A DNA stretch of 64,000 bases, from positions 126,389,494 through 126,453,493 of the forward strand of contig NC_081552.1 in NCBI RefSeq assembly GCF_963082655.1, read 5' to 3'. Shown piece after piece: positions 35,185 to 46,512 of the stretch. Position numbers and translations under genes: made by a program. Position 1 is the stretch's first letter. Each line of letters starts with the position of its first letter. The notes beneath the pieces are model-generated. The model saw nothing but the letters and a program-made list of their open reading frames with translations, made no database searches and was not told the DNA's origin. Source of the DNA: Stomoxys calcitrans. Taxonomy: Eukaryota > Arthropoda > Insecta > Diptera > Muscidae.

Positions 35185-36935
35185 TTTATCGTTCCGATCA
35201 CGCCTATATATTTGATATTTAGAATGTAATATTTCAGAATCGTATAACTTATCCTGAAGCCAAGTTTCAGTAAAAGCGATGATATGATAATCGAATATAA
35301 AGCTATCTGAGTGAAGAGACGAAAGTTTTGTATTTAACCCTCTAAAATTGTGATATACTACAGATATGTGATCAGCAGCAAATGATAAATTAAGTTTTTT
35401 GGCATAATTTCAGAGTAAGAATTAGTTGGGAGGTAAAAAACATCAGATCGAGCCGTATCCTTGAAGATATACTCTCGGATACATGCCTTAGCGGGCCAAA
35501 AATCAGGTTTTATAACGACTTCAAATGTGTCTTCTAGAACAATGATTCGGAAAGAAGCTTTGCTACGCCTTTCATGGTACTTAAGTTTGTAAAAACTCAA
35601 TTAGACATCAATGTCAATCTTTGATTTTATATAAAACTAGCTGACCCGGGCCCGCTCCGCTGCGCCTTCTTTTACTTTATATGGAGCAAAATTTTAAAAT
35701 ATTTATTTTCGACAATTAAAGAGTTTTTAGTGAAATACCATGCTACGAAAATAGTATACCGCTTGACTAACAGTTTAACAATATAAGTGCCTTTATCTGA
35801 ATCCCATATGATCTTCATTGGTCTACGAATTTAAGTTTGGATGAAAAGTGTAATCCATTCTTAAAATACTGTATTTCGGCCCGATATTCTCAAGTTGTCT
35901 AAATTAGGGATGTTTCGGGGGTGAGGTTGTCCCAAGATGCTTGGTTCTGAAAAATATCAGCATCGTGCTCTTCTTTCAAATACCATTTATTTAAACCCCA
36001 TATTGCCATTGGTTTTTAGGGGGAGTTTACAGGATGAGGGGTCCCCCGAACACATGACCCCAAAATAGGTTAACAAATTCGTTTTCTAATCTCAAATACC
36101 TTTTATTTGTGCCACATATTGGTATGGTCGATAAATGTTTACCCTTTGGGGGATGTTTTTGGGAAGGGCTATAGCCCCAGAAAATTGGTCCCGAAAGTGG
36201 GTATCAATTCTTGCTCTACCTCCCTAACCTTTTATTTAAGCTCCACATTGACATGGTGGGTAAATATGCCCGATTTAGGGGTGTTTTGGGGATTGGAGTG
36301 GTCGCCCAAACACTAAGCCCGGAAAATAGGCTCTATTTCATATAACTATATATCATTTATTTGAACCCCATATTGCCATTGACCTCAAAATTAGATATTA
36401 AATTCTAATCCCATTTATACTCCTCATTGCAAATGTCAGCATATTATGGTATTGGCCTATGATATTGGCCTAAAAACTTTAAATATTACGTTCCACTCTC
36501 TTTAAGACCCAAATTGTCTTGGTGAGCGAAGACGTCCAATGGGGGGTTGTTTTGGTGGTGGGACGTCCCCTTTACAGTTGGCCCCTAATGTTGATATCAG
36601 ATACGTGGTCTACTCCCAAATACCTTCCATTTGAGCCCCATATTACAATAGTCGGCAAACATGACCGGCTTGGGGGATGGGCGGCCACTCAATGAGTTGG
36701 CCTTTAAAATATATATCGGATCAGTGTTCTACTCTAAAACACCTCTTATTTGAGCCTCATATTCCAATAGACAGCAACTACTTCCTATTTGGGGGGTGGC
36801 CCCATAGACACTTTTCCCGAATGTTGATATCAGATCCGTGCTTTACTTCATTTGAGCCCATATTGCTATGGTCGTAAATTTGTCCCCTTGGAGGGTGTTT
36901 TTATGGAGAGGCGGCCCCCAAAACACTTGGTCCCA

Positions 36936-37180
36936 TATTTAGATATCTAGCCGTTTCTGAGTCTATAAGGAACACATAAATATACAAACAAACAAACAAA
37001 TACAAATTGATTTTTATATATAAGATAACATGTCATCGGTGGAAGCTTCAGCAGCGAATTTGGCTGCAAAAATAATGGGGAATATTTTGAAAAATATTGA
37101 AGCGATTTTCAAGGATTAATTTTGGTTTTTTGTGTTCTCTAATCCCGAAATATAAAAGGTAACCCTCGTATTTAGATATC
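36936..37180. repeat. Composite patch (C tail + mariner 3' end) with flanking direct repeats
   Basis: 36950-37170 duplicates 37970-38190 (offset 1020 bp) almost perfectly. The flanks share 'tatttagatatc' (36936-36947 and 37169-37180), a 10-12-bp direct repeat consistent with a target duplication. The chunk has two unrelated parts but moved as one. Confidence 0.8.
37030..37170 (+). pseudogene. Mariner 3' end: transposase C-terminus and terminal repeat (copy 1)
   Basis: Encodes 'CKNNGEYFEKY' followed by a stop, matching the mariner transposase C-terminal NGEYFEK motif, then about 60 bp of 3' UTR and the 3' terminal repeat GAAATATAAAAGGTAACCCT ending at 37170, the reverse of the terminal repeat at 27396-27421. 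The rest of the transposon is missing. Confidence 0.8.
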
Positions 37181-38045
37181 AGATTCGAATTCTGCACTTA
37201 AATACATTTTATTTAAGCTCCATATTCCCATGGCCAGTAAATAAGTCCTGTTTGGGGGTGTTTTGGGGAAGGTGTGGGCCGCCAGAAACGTGGTCCCACA
37301 TTTGGATATCAGATTCGTATTCTACTCGCAAATGCCTTTCATTTGAGTCCCATATTGCCATGATCGGAAAATATGTCCGATTTAGGGGTATTTTGGGGGT
37401 TGCGTGGTGTTGTTTGGGTGGGGTGGCCCCTTAGACATTTTTCCCTAATATTGATATCAGATATGAGTTTTACTCCTTAAGACCTTTCAATTGAGCCCCA
37501 TGTGGCTATAGTCGTAAATGTGTCCCATTTGGGGGATGTTTTTGGGGAGGGACGGCCCCCCAAATACTTGGTCTCATATTTTGATATCAGATTCTAATTG
37601 TACACTCAGATACCTTTTATTTATGCCCCATATTCCCATGGTCAGTAAATAAGTCCTGTTCGGGGAGTGTTTTGGGGAAGGGGTGGACCCCCAGAAACGT
37701 GGTCCCACATTTAGAGATCAGATTCATATTCTACTCGCAAATATGGGATGGCCCCCCTAGCACTTGGCCCGACAATTGGATAACAATTGGAGATCACACG
37801 AAATTTCGCTTAGATCGCACCACCCGTCTTCGAAATCTGGCGTTTCTGAAATTAGTGTAAGGGGGAGGGTCCGTTCCCCCTTCAGATATCAAAAAATGTA
37901 CAATAGTACCCTATTTTTACCACGGGGTCATTATGCACCATCTGTGAAAATTTAAAGAAAATCGGTTCAGCCGTTTCTGAGTCTATAAGGAACACATAAA
38001 TATACAAACAAACAAACAAATACAAATTGATTTTTATATATAAGA

Positions 38046-38190
38046 TAAGATGTCATCGGTGGAAGCTTCAGCAGCGAATTTGGCTGCAAAAATAATGGGG
38101 AATATTTTGAAAAATATTGAAGCGATTTTCAAGGATTAATTTTGGTTTTTTGTGTTCTCTAATCCCGAAATATAAAAGGTAACCCTCGTA
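38046..38190 (+). pseudogene. Mariner 3' end (copy 2, source)
   Basis: Same content as the copy at 37030-37170, joined directly to the C tail at 38045. Its outer terminal repeat ends in TA at 38190 and is followed by LINE sequence, so this is probably the original and the other copy the derivative. Confidence 0.8.
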
Positions 38191-38835
38191 TAAGAGAGAA
38201 AGTGGAACAGGCAGAGTATTTTATCGCCACTGCTATGGGCGACTACCATAAATAAACTTTTGTGGATGCTGAAACTTTGCAACTTTGAACCAATCTGCTA
38301 CGAAAACGATGTTATAATAGTTTCAAGGGATCAGGATCCGAATCGGCTATGTAGAAGTTTCGAAAGGGTCTTGGGATGGCATACGACCTAAGTCACTCAA
38401 TGTTAATTTAAAGAAGACTGAAATCTGAATGTCAATTTGATGCACCACGTTTCCTAAAAAGAATTCGATATCTGACAAGATCAAATATTTTGAAGTGGTC
38501 TTAGACAGGAAACTGAATTGGAAGCTTCACATTCAGGAGCTTACTGAGATGCCTTACAGATGTTGGGCACTTGTAGACGGGCCGTTGACTCAAAATGGGG
38601 CCTGAATCCGAGTGTTGTCCACGTGCTCTACAGAAGCGTGCATTGGCCAACACTTTGCTCAGTAGTTTGTTGAACTGCTTTGGAGAAAAAGTGCAATGCA
38701 AGGAGGAAGTAGGGAGGTCACACCATCGCTGTATTATCGAGACTACGATAGGAGACCTAGAAAGAATTCAACAAGTTTCCGATCGGATACCTTATACGAC
38801 ACTTTCAGCGATACGGTCGGTAGGACGATGAAAAT
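38191..38835 (+). pseudogene. LINE RT C-terminal fragment
   Basis: Broken plus-strand translation gives 'ENDVIIVSRDQDPNRLCRSF' (region just after the RT catalytic box, near 38295-38360), then 'KYFEVVLDRKLNWKLHIQEL' (38487-38545) and 'YRCWALVDGPL'. This is the RT palm-to-thumb region of an RNase H-type LINE. Stops and frameshifts are frequent, and no 3' end is seen. Confidence 0.7.
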
Positions 38836-39097
38836 CCTTTTTATTACCGAAAAGAAGTAAGAAGGAAGTCAGTATACACTCATAGAAAAAAGTTTGCTGA
38901 TAATTGCAATCACTGTCTGCTGAATATTAGTAGTTAATTTTGCTGCTATTGGAGCAGTACTTCTGCGATTACAGCAGTGGTACTGCGGTTTCAGTGTAAA
39001 AGGCTTACTGCGTAAACGGCTTCCGTATAAAAGGCTTAATGTCTGTTGTTTGCTGAAAATGACTACTGGTTGTTTATGAAGGGGATGTCAGAAGGAA
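38836..39097. other. Unassigned tract
   Basis: Contains 'actcatagaaaaaagtttgc' and several 'gctg'/'actgc' repeats ('ttactgcgtaaacggc', 'ggtactgcggtttcag'). It looks like a transposon fragment but I cannot place it. Confidence 0.3.
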
Positions 39098-39782
39098 CAA
39101 GTAAAATCATGCTAAGTACGGCCGGGTCGATTCTTGGGAACCCAAGACCTATTTGGACCATACTTGGCACAGTTGTTGAGAGTCACAACAGAACACTACA
39201 TGCCAAATTTCATCCAAATCGAATAAAAATCGCGGCTTGTAAGGGCTTAAGAAGTCAAGTCGGGAGATCGGTTTATATGGGAGCTGTATCATGTTCTTGA
39301 CAGATTTGGACCGAACTTTACACAGTTGTTGAAAGTCATAACAGAACACTATGTGCAAAATTTCAGCCAAATCGGATGAAAATCGCGGCTTGGAAGGGCT
39401 TAAGAAGTGAAATCGGGAGATCGGTTTATATGGGAGCTATATCAGGTTAAAGATCGATCAATACCATAATTGGCATAGTTGTTAAAAGTCATAACAGAAC
39501 TCTATGCACAAAATTTCAGCCAAATCGGATGAAAATTGAGGCTTTCAGGGGTTCAAGAAGTCATATCGGGAGATCGGTTTATATGGGACCTAAACTAGGT
39601 GCAGTTATTGGAAGTCATAACAGAACACTTCATGCAAATTTTCAGCCAAATCGGAAAACAATTGCGCCTGCGCAAGAAGTCAAATAGCGAGATCGGTGTA
39701 TATGGGAGATATATTCAAATCTAATATGGCCCTCGGGTCAATAAAATTTATTGCGCCTGCACAATGCATTTTGCGAGTTTTA
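39098..39782 (-). mobile_element. Family A variant, right end and modules
   Basis: Tail CAAGTAAAATCATGC with a decayed hairpin (TACGGCCGGGTCGATTC), then about four modules that diverge from main A ('aatcgcggcttgtaagggct', 'gaacactacatgccaaattt'). The same variant occurs at 56991-57608. No microsatellite end is present; a B element begins at 39783. Confidence 0.75.
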
Positions 39783-41075
39783 TTATACCCACCACCGAAG
39801 GATGGGGGTATATTCATTTTGTCATTCCGTTTGCAACACATCGAAATTTCCATTTCCGACCCTATAAAGTATATATATTCTTGATCAGCATAAAAATCTA
39901 AGACGATCTAGACATGTCCGTCCGTCTGTCTGTTGAAATCACGCTACAGTCTTCAAAAATAGAGATATTGAGCTGAAATTTTGCACAGATTCTTTTTTTG
40001 TTCATAAGCAGGTTAAGTTCGAAGATGGGCTATATCGGACTATATCTTGATATAGCCCCCATATAGACCGATCCGCCGATTTAGGGTCTTAGGCCCATAA
40101 AAGCCACATTTATTATCCGATTTTGTTGAAATTTGGGGCAGTGAGTTGTGTTAGGCCCTTCGACATCCTTCGTCAATTTGACTCAGATCGGTCCAGATTT
40201 GGATATAGCTGCCATATAGACCGATCCTCCGATTTAGGGTCTTAGGCCCATAAAAGACACATTTATTATCCGATTTCGCTGAAATTTGGGACAGTGAGTT
40301 GTGTAAGGTCCATCGACATCCTTCGTTAATTTGGATGTCGGATCAGTCCATATTTGGATATAGCTGCCATATAGATCGATCATCCGATTTATGGTGTAAG
40401 GCCCATAAAAGCCACATTAATTATCCGATTTTACTGAAATTTGGGACAGTGAGTTGTGTTAGGCCCTTTGACATATTTCTTCAATTTGGTCCAGATCGGT
40501 TCAGATTTGGATATAGCTGTCATATAGACCGAATTCTTGATTTGGGCCCATAAAATGCTCATTTATTGTCCGATGTCGCCGAAATATGGAACAGTGAGTT
40601 TGGTTAGGCTCTTCGACGTCCTTCTTAAATTTTGCCCAGATCGGTACAGATTTGAATATAGCTCCCATATGGACCGATCTCTGGATTTAAGGTTTAGGGC
40701 CCATAAAAGAGGAATTTATTGTCCGATTTCGCAGAAATTTGGGACAGTGATTTGTGTTAGGCTCTTCGATATGTTAATGCAACTTGGCCCAAATCGGTCC
40801 AGATTTGGATATAGCTGCCATGTAGACCGATGTCTCGATTTAAAGTCTTGGCCCCATAAAAGGCGCATTTATAATGCGATTTCACTGAAATTTGACACAG
40901 TGACTTATGTTCGGTTTTTCGACATCCGTGTCGTATATAGTTCAGATCGGTATGAGGTATATAAGTATAAGGTATGAAATTTTTACCGAATTTTGATGAA
41001 ATATTATTTACATATATACCCGAGGTGGTGGGTATCCAAAGTTCGGCCCGGCCGAACTTAACGCCTTTTTACTTG
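39783..41075 (+). mobile_element. Family B element, complete
   Basis: Left end TTATACCCACCACCGAAGG with its local partner GGATGGGGGTATA, a short (GTCC/GTCT) tract at 39914-39935, about six ~152-bp modules, then GAGGTGGTGGGTATCC near 41023, hairpin TTCGGCC-C-GGCCGAA (41042-41056), and a tail ending TTTTTACTTG at 41075. Non-coding; the ORFs at 40299-40977 are module readings. Confidence 0.92.
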
Positions 41076-41085
41076 TTTTTATTTT

Positions 41086-42474
41086 TTATACCCACCACCG
41101 AAGGATGGGGGTATATTCATTTTGTCATTCCGTTTGCAACACATCGAAATATCCATTTCCGACCCTATAAAGTATATATATTCTTGATCAGCGTAAAAAT
41201 CTAAGACGATCTAGACATGTCCGTCCGTCTGTCTGTTGAAATCACGATACAGTCTTCAAAAATAGAGATATTGAGCTGAAATTTTGCACAGAGTCTTTTT
41301 TTGTCTATAAGCAGGTTAAGTTCGAAGATGAGCTATATCGGACCATATCTTGATATAGCCCCCATATAGACCGATCCGCCGATTTAGGGTCTTAGGCCAA
41401 TAAAAGCCACATTTATTACCCGATTTTGCTGAAATTTGACACAGTGAGTTGTGCTACGCCCTTCGACATCCTCCGTTAATTTCGCTCAGATCGGTCCAGA
41501 TTTGGATAAAGCTGCCATATAGACCGATCTTCGCATTTAGGGTCTTAGGCCCATAAAAGTCAAATTTATTATCCGATTTTACTGAAATTTAAGACAGTGA
41601 GTTGTGTTAGGCCCTTCGACAATTTGGCCCAGATCGGTTCAGATTTGGATATAGCTGCCATATAGACCGATCCTCCGATTTAGGGTCCTAAGCCCATAAA
41701 ATCCACATTTATTATCCGATTTTGCTGAAATTTGGGACAGTGAGCTGTGTTAGGCCCATTGACATTCTTTGTCAATTTGGCTCAGATCGGTCCAGATTTG
41801 GATATAGCTGTTATATAGACCGATCTTCCTATTTAGGGTCTAATGCCCATAAAAGGCGCATTTATTGTCCGATGTCGCGAAATTTGGGACATTGGGTTAG
41901 GTTCAACCTCTTGACATAGTTCTGCATTATGGCACAGATCGGTCAAGATTTGGATATAGCTGCCATATAGACCGATCTCTCGGTTTTAGGTTTTGGGGCC
42001 AGAATAGCGCGTTTATTGTCCGATGTCGCCACAATTTGGGACAGTGAGTTGTGTTGGGCCCTTCGACATCCTTTTTCAATTTCACTCAGGTCGATCAAGA
42101 TTTGGATATAGCTGCCATATAGACCGATATCTCGATTTAAAGTCTTGGCCCCAAAAAAGACGCATTAATAATCCGATTTAACTGAAATTTGACACATTGA
42201 CTTATGTTAGGCTTTCCGACATCCATATTGTATATGGTTCAGATCGGTTTATTTTTAGATATAGCTTAAAGGACCATCATTTTGTTATACATAATTGAAC
42301 AATGACTTGTACTTATTAGAATTTGGTCCAAATCGGATCATATTTCAATATAACTGCTATGGGACATAAGGCATGCAATTTTCGCTGGATTTTGATAAAA
42401 GGTGGTTTACATATATACCCGAGGTGGTGGGTATCCAAAGTTCGGCCCGGCCGAACTTAACGCCTTTTTACTTG
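41086..42474 (+). mobile_element. Family B element, complete, tandem to the previous
   Basis: Same ends and plan as 39783-41075: left end from 41086, (GTCC/GTCT) tract at 41219-41235, about seven modules, subterminal repeat near 42421, hairpin 42440-42454, tail ending 42474. Only ten bases (T-rich) separate it from the previous B element. Confidence 0.92.
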
Positions 42475-43659
42475 TTTTTTATTATGCTTTTCTTTTCCAA
42501 ATAGAAGCAAAAACAAAATTATAAATAACTAAATAAAAAAAGGAATGTATTTTTTTTTGTAAAGATAAAACTTGAAAGACATTTATTTTCAAAGGCAAAA
42601 TTTCAATGAAATATGACTTAAAGCAAAATGGTACGCAGGTCCAGGCATACTCGAAATTTTTTTTCTAAACGAAAAATTTCGATAAATTTCAATAAAATCG
42701 TTTTAAACGAAAACAAAAGATTTTGATCCATTAAGCTTGACCCTCGATTCCCTTGTCCAATTTCGATGAAATTTTATATATGCATAATTTAGATCATTTA
42801 TATTGACATAGTCATTTTTTTTAATCTCTTTAACGATAATTTTGTTAAAGAAATTTTTTGAAAATAATTTGTAAATATTTTTGAAATATTAAAAAATCTT
42901 TTTATTTCCTAAGCCGTATTTACAACGAAAAAAATTAACTTCCAAGAATTTTGGGTACAATTTTTGTTGGATATTTTTGAATGAAAAAAATTTCCGAAAT
43001 TCGACAAGCCAATTTCCCCCATAACATGACCTTATATCGTGGGATAAAATAATTTTATCTATCTTTGGTCGCCCACTTTACACCAATTCACATTTCATTA
43101 GGATACCTCTTTCCTAGCTCGAGCTGGAATTATTCTTAGACATTCTTGGGTATTTTTCTACCCTTTGGTATTTAATGGTTTAATGGCATTTTCTTTGAAG
43201 ACCGAGTCACTCAGATTAACATTTTAAAATTGAATTTCACAATACAGTATTTAAGGCAATTGAAACGGAGCTCATGGTGAGTTATAATAAAAATCTATCA
43301 GTCAAAGCAAGCAGCATTAATTCTAGTAGAAATTTATTAGTTTTGTAGGCTTTGACCGTAGAGGTGGACACTGTGAAATATATTTTTAAAAATTTTAAAA
43401 TGTACTTTTTGAATTATTGACAATGAAAAAATTACAATGAAAGGAAATTAATACCCATCTTAAGTAAGGAAATGTATTAAAATAACATTTGTCGGTAGAC
43501 TTTTATCGATAAGAACAAGTTTTATATTACACTTACGGTTGTCGCTAGGACATTTAACATCAATTATTTATTTATTTCATCTACGGAGTAAAAATTAGTG
43601 GACAAAGAAAGAAAGAGTATACAACTGCAATAACGTGGAAATGACTTCGTATATTTGAT
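42475..43659. other. AT-rich tract, nothing recognised
   Basis: About 1.2 kb of very AT-rich DNA with many A- and T-runs. No ORF of interest, no module repeats and no RNA gene recognised. Confidence 0.4.
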
Positions 43660-44060
43660 TCTGATCTGTGCTAAGTATGGTTTAAATCGGTTCATAATCT
43701 GATATAGCTGTCATAAAAACCGACCTTGGGTTTTGACATCTAGAGCTTCTAGAAGGCGCAATTTTTATCCGTTTTGGCCGAAATTTTGCAAGTGTTTTAT
43801 TTTGACTTCCATCAAATGTGTTAATAATGGTCTAAATCCGTTTATATCCTGATATAGGCCATATAAACCGATCATCCGATAAGACGGTTTATATGGTGGC
43901 CAAACCAGGTTATGTACCGATTTGAACTGTACTTAGCACATTTGTTGGAAGTGATACCAAAAATGCAAAATTTCGGTCAAATCGGTCGAAATTTGCGCCC
44001 TCAAGAATCCTCAAGATCCAAGTTCGGTTTATGTGACGGCTAGATCAAAACATAGACCGT
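43660..44060. repeat. Two family A module pieces head to head
   Basis: 43660-43875 reads A modules on the plus strand and 43868-44060 on the minus strand. They meet at a stem 'ggccatataaaccg' / 'cggtttatatgg' (43857-43895). No element end is present. Confidence 0.7.
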
Positions 44061-44545
44061 TTGGTACGTGGACTAAGAATCCCTGGATTTAAACTTCTCA
44101 AGGGTACGGGGAATGGGAGACACAGAGCCTGTATTCTTGCAAACGGTAGTCTTAATGTTTTTCTTCTTCCGTCGCTAAGCACTGAAGATTTAGTAGTAGC
44201 CAACCAGAAGTCAGGGAATGTATGGACAATGTCTAGTGAGGAAACACTAGAACTACTCGTTGATACACATTTCCCTGGAAATTCTCAACGTGGCGTCAGA
44301 AGAGATTGTCACTGATATGCATTCGTCGGAGGCCATTAGGCAAATTGTGTCTAAGACGGAAATCCTTCGGGTGATAAGAAGTTTCGACATCTTTAAGTCG
44401 CCAGGCCGTGTTGATGTCTCACCGGTTGAATTACAAGCTGTGTCTGATAGACTGGTTCCCTGACTCAGGGAGATATACTCTGCTTGTATCAGAATGTCAT
44501 ATAAACCTGTGGGATGGAGGAACACGAAGGTCGTAACAATAGGAT
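44061..44545 (+). pseudogene. LINE fragment: endonuclease piece joined to RT start
   Basis: 44061-44210 encodes 'FKLLKGTGNGRHRACILANG' and 'LNVFLLPSLSTEDLVVA', central endonuclease strands. 44260-44463 and beyond encode a linker and RT motif 1 ('ILRVIRSFDIFKSPGRVDVS'; usual SPGPDG now SPGRVD) followed by 'PWLREIYSACIRMSYKPVGW'. The late endonuclease part is missing between them, so there is an internal deletion. No catalytic RT motif remains. Confidence 0.7.
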
Positions 44546-44589
44546 GAAAATCGTTCGCCTTCGTGTGGTAGGGTTTTCCTGCTTTCGCA

Positions 44590-45290
44590 ATGAAAATCTA
44601 ACACCCACTTTTTCCAAGTTCATTTCCATCACGTTATGGAGGGGTTTGTGATAATTTTAATAATGTCGTTTGGTTTTTTCTCACATAAAAACCAATAATA
44701 AAAACTTCACTTTCTTTTACATTGTGCAAATGCCCAAGAATAGGCTAAACTTCAATAGGAGAACTTTTAAAAAGTGATAACCCATCGATGCCTACATCGA
44801 GGTAAAGTTCATCCATATTTGGTTGTATAATATGGCTCATTTTTTGCATCTGGTGCACTAATCCAATGTGGACGTACGTTCCGGGAGAAACAGTTCTCTC
44901 CGTGCATTGGACATTTTGTCCCAATAATCCCCTTATAGATAGAGGTACGTCCAAATTTTCCGATTTCAAGATTTTCAAAATACTTTGAGTGCATTTAACT
45001 GTAGGTTTGTTTTCCAAAAACCATATCTTTAGCTTTCCGGACAATGAGTTTTCGCTTTATTTCGGCAATGTGCGTTCATTCACGGAAATAGGAACAATGG
45101 ACATTTCAACACATTCATCATTTAAGCTATTTCGGGCAGTTAAAATATCAGATGTTGGTAAAGAACATATCGTGGAGGTGGCAGGTTCCACAGAATTCGG
45201 ACCGGGTGCCTCCAAAAGCTTCATAATTCTCTCCCTTTCTAATTTAACTTTATGATTATGTTGCCGCTTACCAATCATATTTAATCTGTA
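44590..45290 (-). pseudogene. Transposon-type protein pseudogene (IDGLxLFKSS family)
   Basis: One minus-strand frame reads from a likely start 'MIGKRQHNHKVKLERERI' (near 45280) through 'NERTLPK', a TAA at 45057-45059, then 'SGKLKIWFLENKPTVKCTQS' and 'LDVGIDGLSLFKSSPIEV', a TAG at 44745-44747, then 'PILGHLHNVKESEVF' and 'GFYVRKNQ'. The TAG stands where a Trp would make the usual SSxxxxWPILG motif. Proteins with IDGLPLFKSS...WPILG occur in many insect genomes as transposon-associated 'transposase-domain' proteins; the biochemical role is not known to me. The ATG at 45321 is in the neighbouring A repeat and is not a real start. Confidence 0.6.
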
Positions 45291-45307
45291 AACTAACCTG
45301 TTTGTTT

Positions 45308-46512
45308 TTATACCCTCCACCATAAGATGGGGGGTATACTAATTTCATCATTCTGTTTGTAACTACTCGAAATATTCGTCTGAGACCCCATAAAGTATAT
45401 ATATTCTTGATCGTCGTGACATTTTATGTCGATCTAGCCATGTCCGTCCGTCTGTCCGTCCGTCCGTCCGTCCGTCTGTCCGTCCGTCCGTCCGTCTGTC
45501 TGTCGAAAGCACGCTAACTTCCGAAGGAGTAAAGCTAGCCGCTTGAAATTTTGCACAAATACTTCTTATTAGTGTAGGTCGGTTGGTATTGTAAATGGGC
45601 CATATAGGTCCATGTTTTGATATAGCTGTCATAAAAACCGATCTTGGGTCTTGACTTCTTGAGCCTCTAGAGTGTGCAATTCTTGTCCGATTGGAATGAA
45701 GTTTTGCACGACGTGTTTTGTTATAATATCCAATAACTGTGCCAAGTATGGTTCAAATTGGTCCATAACCTGCTATAGCTGCCATATAAACCGATCTTGG
45801 GTCTTGACTTCTTGAACCTCTAGAGTGCGCTATTCTTATCCGATTGGAATGAAATTTCGCCCGACGTGTTTTGTCATGATATCCAACAACTGTGCCAAGA
45901 ATGGTTCATATCGGTCTATAACCTGTAACCTGTCATATAAAACCGATCTTAGGTCTTGACTTCTTGAGCCTCTAGAGGGCGCAATTCTTATCCGATTTGA
46001 ATGAATTTTGGCACGACGTGTTTTGTTATGATATCTAACAACTGTGCTAAGTATGGTTCAAATCGGTTCATAACCTGATATAGCTGTCATATAAACCGAT
46101 CTGGGATCTTGACTTCTTGAGCCTGTAGAGGCCGCAATTATTATTCGATTTGCCTGAAATTTTGTACGACGGATTCTCTCATAACCATCAACGTACGTGT
46201 TTATTATGGTCTGAATCGGTCTATACCCCGATACAGCTCCCATATAAATCGATCTTTCTATTTTACTTCTAGAGCCCCCAAAGGGCGCAATTCTTATTCG
46301 AATTGGCTGACATTTAACACAGGTCTCCAACATATAATTTAATTGTGGTCCAAACCGGACCATATCTTGATATCGCTCTAATAGCAGAGCAAATCTTTTC
46401 TTATATCATGTTTTGCCTAAGAAGAGATGCCGGGAAAAGAACTCGACAAATGCGATTCATGGTGGAGGGTATATAAGATTCGGCCCGGCCGAACTTAGCA
46501 CGCTTTTACTTG
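45308..46512 (+). mobile_element. Family A element, complete
   Basis: TTATACCCTCCACCAT at 45308, a long (GTCC/GTCT)n tract 45441-45503, about six modules, ATGGTGGAGGGTATA near 46459, hairpin TTCGGCC-C-GGCCGAA (46481-46495), and a tail ending CTTTTACTTG at 46512. It abuts the pseudogene, and its left end supplies a false ATG to that ORF. Confidence 0.92.

Larger units (their letters stand above)
32421..35625 (-). mobile_element. Jockey/CR1-like LINE (ORF1 end, endonuclease, RT start), split by family A
   Basis: Minus-strand order: ORF1 C-terminus 35600-35358 ('SFYKLKYHERRSKASFRIIV'), endonuclease 35320-34860 and 33635-33420 ('DGGVLIAVSTAFPSEEI', 'ALGDFNLPQINW'), linker about 33350-33060, and RT fingers 33059-32430 ('FNPGPDGIPSN', 'PLFKAGNRNEVSNYMGISIL', 'GFRKSKSTKRNILEFA'). 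RT catalytic motifs and the 3' end are missing. The endonuclease nicks target DNA and the RT copies element RNA. A family A element at 33636-34818 splits the endonuclease; removing it restores an open frame across the site. The RT portion has one stop after 'AIPKL'. Confidence 0.88.
35626..38045 (+). mobile_element. Family C element, full-length with an internal patch
   Basis: Starts ACTAGCTGACCCGGGCC at about 35636, runs through ordered modules, and ends with 'gccgtttctgagtctataagg' (37970-37990), an AAAC-rich run and 'ttttatatataaga' at 38045. A 222-bp patch copied from its own tail plus adjacent mariner DNA lies at 36948-37169. Non-coding. Confidence 0.8.

Noticed and set aside
44061..44463. 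Possible cellular gene from two adjacent plus-strand ORFs
   Set aside because: The translations match LINE endonuclease strands and RT motif 1, with an internal deletion.
45057..45323. ORF start at 45321 taken as the real start of the pseudogene
   Set aside because: That ATG lies in the ATGGTGGAGGGTATA repeat of the neighbouring A element; the likely start is near 45280.
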